From assembly GCA_001790955.1 (NCBI GenBank), contig MGDP01000132.1, positions 1,245-45,132 on the forward strand: a stretch of DNA of 43,888 nucleotides, written 5' to 3'. Of the stretch, positions 41,616-43,888 are shown piece by piece. Below the pieces are notes generated by a model. It was not told where the DNA came from, ran no database searches, and saw only the letters and a program-made list of their open reading frames with translations. The translations under genes were made by a program, and so were the position numbers. The first letter of the stretch is position 1; each line of letters opens with the position of its first letter. The stretch comes from Candidatus Tectomicrobia bacterium RIFCSPLOWO2_12_FULL_69_37. GTDB lineage: Bacteria; UBA8248.

Positions 41616-43268
41616 ATGGGACCGATTCTAGCCCGCTTGGCCGGCCAGTTCCGCGGCCTCATCTCGGACATGCCCGCCTCCCGGCGGACGGCCGTCCTCA
41701 TCTTCCTGGGGCTGATCATCTCCTCGATGACCGCCCTCATGATGTGGGCCCGCCAGCCCGAGTACCAGGTGCTCTACTCGGGCCTCTCCCAGGCAGACTC
41801 GGTCACCATCGTGTCGCGGTTGCGCGACAAGCGGGTGCCCTTCCGCCTCGAGGCCGGGGGAGCGGCCGTCCTGGTCCCGGGCGAGCAGGTGCACGAGGCG
41901 CGCCTCGCCCTGGCGGAGGAGGGGATTCCCTCGGGCGGCGGGATCGGCTTTGAGATCTTCGACCGCTCCTCCCTCGGGGTGACCGACTTCGTCCAGCGGG
42001 TCAACTTCCAGCGCGCCCTCCAGGGCGAGCTGGCGCGCACCATCAGCCAGATCCGGGGGGTGGAGTCGGCCCGGGTCCACGTCGTGATGCCCGATCGCTC
42101 TTTGTTCGCCGAGCAGCAGCGCAAGCCCAGCGCCTCGGTCATCGTCAAGCTGGCCGGAGGGACGGTATTGCCCCCCAACCAGGTGAAGGCTATAGTTCAT
42201 CTGGTGGCCAGCGCCATCGAGGGGTTGGAGTCGAAGAGCGTGACGGTGGTGGACGCCCGGGGCAACATCCTGGCCGGCGGGCGGCCCGAGGCGGATGAGC
42301 AGTTCCTCACCGCCTCCCAGATGGAGTTCAAGACCCAGCTCGAGCGCCGGCTGGAGGACCGCGTCGAGTCGATGCTGGCCAAGGTGGTCGGCGCCGGCCG
42401 GGCGGTCGCCCGTGTGGATGTGGACCTGAACATGCGGCGGGTGGAGCGGACGCGCGAGCTCTACGACCCCGAGAAGCAGGTCGTGCGCAGCGAGCGCCGG
42501 ACCAAGGAGAGCTCCGAGAGCGGGCAGGCGGGCGCGGGCGGCGTGCCCGGCGTCCAGTCCAACGTCTCCGCCAGCGAGCAGTCCTCCCCCACCGCCCAGG
42601 CCCAGGGCGGCCGCGCCACCCAGAAAAGCAACCGGGTCATCGAGACCGTCAACTTCGAGATCGACAAGACGATCGAACGGATCGTGGAACCCACGGGCGA
42701 CCTCCGCCGCGTCTCGGTCGCCGTCATGGTGGACGGCATCTACACCGCGCCCGCCGCCGGCGGGACGCCCCAGTTCCAGCCCCGCAGCCAGACCGAGATC
42801 ACGAATTTCACCCAGCTCGTGAGCGCGGCCATCGGCTTCAACCAGCAGCGCGGCGACACCATCCGGGTCATGTCCGTGCCCTTCCAGGCGGTCGTGCCGG
42901 AGGGCGCGGACCTGGGCGCCGCGGCCCAGCAGGAGTTCATCCTGACGCTGGTGAAGTATGTCCTGGGCGTGGTCGCCCTGGCGTTGATCTTCCTCTTCGT
43001 GATCCGGCCCCTGCTCGCCTGGGTCGCCGCGATCGAGTTCAGGGCGCGCCCCGCGCGCGAGGGCCTGGCGGTCGGGCCCGAGGGCTTGGCCCTGCCCGGC
43101 GGGATGATGGCGGCCCTGCAGGCTCCCATGGCGGAGCCCGAGAAGACGGCGCAGCAGCTCGAGATCGAGGCGGCGCGCAAGATCTACGAGGAGGTCTACT
43201 CCTTCGTGGAGGAGAACCCCGAGAAGACGGCGGACGTCCTGAGGGGCTGGATCAAGGAGCGGCCGTAG
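41616..43268 (+). CDS. fliF: Flagellar MS-ring protein FliF
   Basis: FliF forms the MS ring in the inner membrane, the base on which the motor and export gate assemble. The 550-residue protein has a first membrane helix (AVLIFLGLIISSMTALMMWA, about 28-47). Periplasmic ring-building motifs follow (LVPGEQVHEARLALAEEGIP, DFVQRVNFQRALQGELARTI, ARVHVVMPDRSLFAEQQRKP). A variable Gly/Ser-rich loop lies at about 300-345, and a second helix (YVLGVVALALIFLFVIRPLL, about 450-469) follows. The C-terminal FliG-binding end is IYEEVYSFVEENPEKTADVL followed by RGWIKERP. GAGGAG precedes the ATG. Length is normal. Confidence 0.97.
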   Translation: MGPILARLAGQFRGLISDMPASRRTAVLIFLGLIISSMTALMMWARQPEYQVLYSGLSQADSVTIVSRLRDKRVPFRLEAGGAAVLVPGEQVHEARLALAEEGIPSGGGIGFEIFDRSSLGVTDFVQRVNFQRALQGELARTISQIRGVESARVHVVMPDRSLFAEQQRKPSASVIVKLAGGTVLPPNQVKAIVHLVASAIEGLESKSVTVVDARGNILAGGRPEADEQFLTASQMEFKTQLERRLEDRVESMLAKVVGAGRAVARVDVDLNMRRVERTRELYDPEKQVVRSERRTKESSESGQAGAGGVPGVQSNVSASEQSSPTAQAQGGRATQKSNRVIETVNFEIDKTIERIVEPTGDLRRVSVAVMVDGIYTAPAAGGTPQFQPRSQTEITNFTQLVSAAIGFNQQRGDTIRVMSVPFQAVVPEGADLGAAAQQEFILTLVKYVLGVVALALIFLFVIRPLLAWVAAIEFRARPAREGLAVGPEGLALPGGMMAALQAPMAEPEKTAQQLEIEAARKIYEEVYSFVEENPEKTADVLRGWIKERP

Positions 43269-43325
43269 CGGCGCGGCCGCCCGGCGTCGCGGGCGGCCCC
43301 GGACAACGACGGGAGAGAGGGTCTC

Positions 43326-43888
43326 ATGGTCAGGGCAGCCGCGGTAGACAAGCTGAACGGGTCGGAGAAGGCGGCCATCCTCCTGCTCAACATCGGCGAG
43401 GAGCTCGCGGCCAAGGTCCTCCAGAAGATGGCGGAGGACGAGATCCAGCACGTGGGCAACTACATGGCCAGCATCGGGGTGGTCGCGCCCGAGGCCGCCA
43501 AGAAGGTGAACCAGGAGTTCCTCGTCCGGCTCGCCGGCGGCTCCAGCCGGGGCTTCAACGTGGGGAACGTTGCGAGCGTCCGCAAGCTCCTCGAGGCCGC
43601 CCTGGGCGCCGAGCAGGCCGAGAGCATGATCTCCAACCTCTCCGTGCCCACCGAGGAGGCGGGCATCGAGACCCTGCGCATCCTCGACGCCAAGACCATC
43701 GCCAACTTCCTCAAGAACGAGCACCCCCAGACCATCGCGCTCATCCTCGCCCACCTGGAACCGGAGAAGTCGAGCGACGTGCTCAGCTACCTCTCCGAGA
43801 CGATCCGGGGCGAGGTGGCCTACCGCATGGCCACGCTGGACCGCATCCCCCCCGGCGTCATCAACGACCTCGACACCATCCTGGGCAA
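43326..43888 (+). CDS. fliG: Flagellar motor switch protein FliG (partial, runs off the window)
   Basis: FliG is the rotor protein that transmits torque from the stators and binds FliF and FliM. The visible 187 codons begin with VRAAAVDKLNGSEKAAILLL after the ATG at 43326, with GAGAGAGGG upstream. The FliF-binding N-domain (KAAILLLNIGEELAAKVLQK) and the start of the middle domain (FLKNEHPQTIALILAHLEPE, with the FliM-binding EHPQT motif) are intact. There is no stop before 43888, so it is cut by the window and is missing from the ORF track. Gene order after fliF is standard; further fli genes are expected beyond the edge. Confidence 0.96.
   Translation, partial: MVRAAAVDKLNGSEKAAILLLNIGEELAAKVLQKMAEDEIQHVGNYMASIGVVAPEAAKKVNQEFLVRLAGGSSRGFNVGNVASVRKLLEAALGAEQAESMISNLSVPTEEAGIETLRILDAKTIANFLKNEHPQTIALILAHLEPEKSSDVLSYLSETIRGEVAYRMATLDRIPPGVINDLDTILG

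Noticed and set aside
41628-43754. 708-residue minus-strand ORF
   Set aside because: Antisense to fliF and fliG, which are unmistakable; product is Leu/Gly/His-rich noise.

Overview
The window is a stretch of chromosome from a very GC-rich, Gram-negative, flagellated bacterium. LptD, BamD, a complete ADP-heptose branch (GmhA, HldE, HldD) and lipoprotein signals show an outer membrane with LPS-type surface carbohydrate. Two sigma-54 activators and two well-formed -24/-12 promoters show sigma-54-driven flagellar synthesis. The order ilvB-ilvN-psd-pssA and the FleQ/FlbD-type regulators resemble Desulfobacterota and neighbouring deep lineages, but the phylum cannot be fixed from this sequence alone. 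I see no rRNA, tRNA, CRISPR array, insertion sequence or prophage, and nearly every real gene belongs to a recognisable core family.

Layout. From 151 to 34631 every gene is on the minus strand, so the text below follows transcription from high to low coordinates. (a) 34631-31100: atpZ-atpI-atpB-atpE (membrane part of ATP synthase), rex and tsaB. (b) 31003-30809: a small YdcH-like protein. (c) 30763-24599: a promoter, a candidate leader peptide with alternative hairpins, then ilvB-ilvB-ilvN-ilvN-psd-pssA (branched-chain amino acids and phosphatidylethanolamine). (d) 24474-22123: lptD. (e) 22021-13796: ugd-uxs-radC, then gmhA-hldE-hldD-MBL hydrolase-purB (nucleotide sugars, heptose, purines). 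(f) 13655-8318: purC-purS-purQ-purL-purF. (g) 8195-3140: a MltD-type transglycosylase, then bamD-sigma factor-pgsA-plsY-small membrane protein. (h) 2976-151: an orphan iron-type binding protein with a strong terminator, and a MscS channel.

At 34632-35173 the strand switches through an AT-rich divergent region. On the plus strand lies fleQ-like, a secreted TPR protein, flbD-like, a second AT-rich regulatory region, then flgB-flgC-fliE-fliF-fliG, with fliG running off the end. The sigma-54 promoters at 34929 and 40268 have nearly the same sequence. The likely logic is a cascade in which the FleQ-like protein and then the FlbD-like protein switch on the basal-body operon. Both activators have degenerate receiver domains and no sensor kinase gene lies nearby.

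Most of the window is ordinary housekeeping sequence. The points that deserve a second look are: a Rex repressor whose winged-helix domain appears duplicated, encoded directly after the F0 genes; a second acetolactate synthase large subunit lacking about 17 residues near its C-terminus; the B-B-N-N duplication with no ilvC; a candidate ilv leader peptide; an AtpE with part of the sodium-site pattern and a His-rich AtpB tail; a three-cysteine LptD; and the uncharacterised secreted TPR protein between the two flagellar activators.
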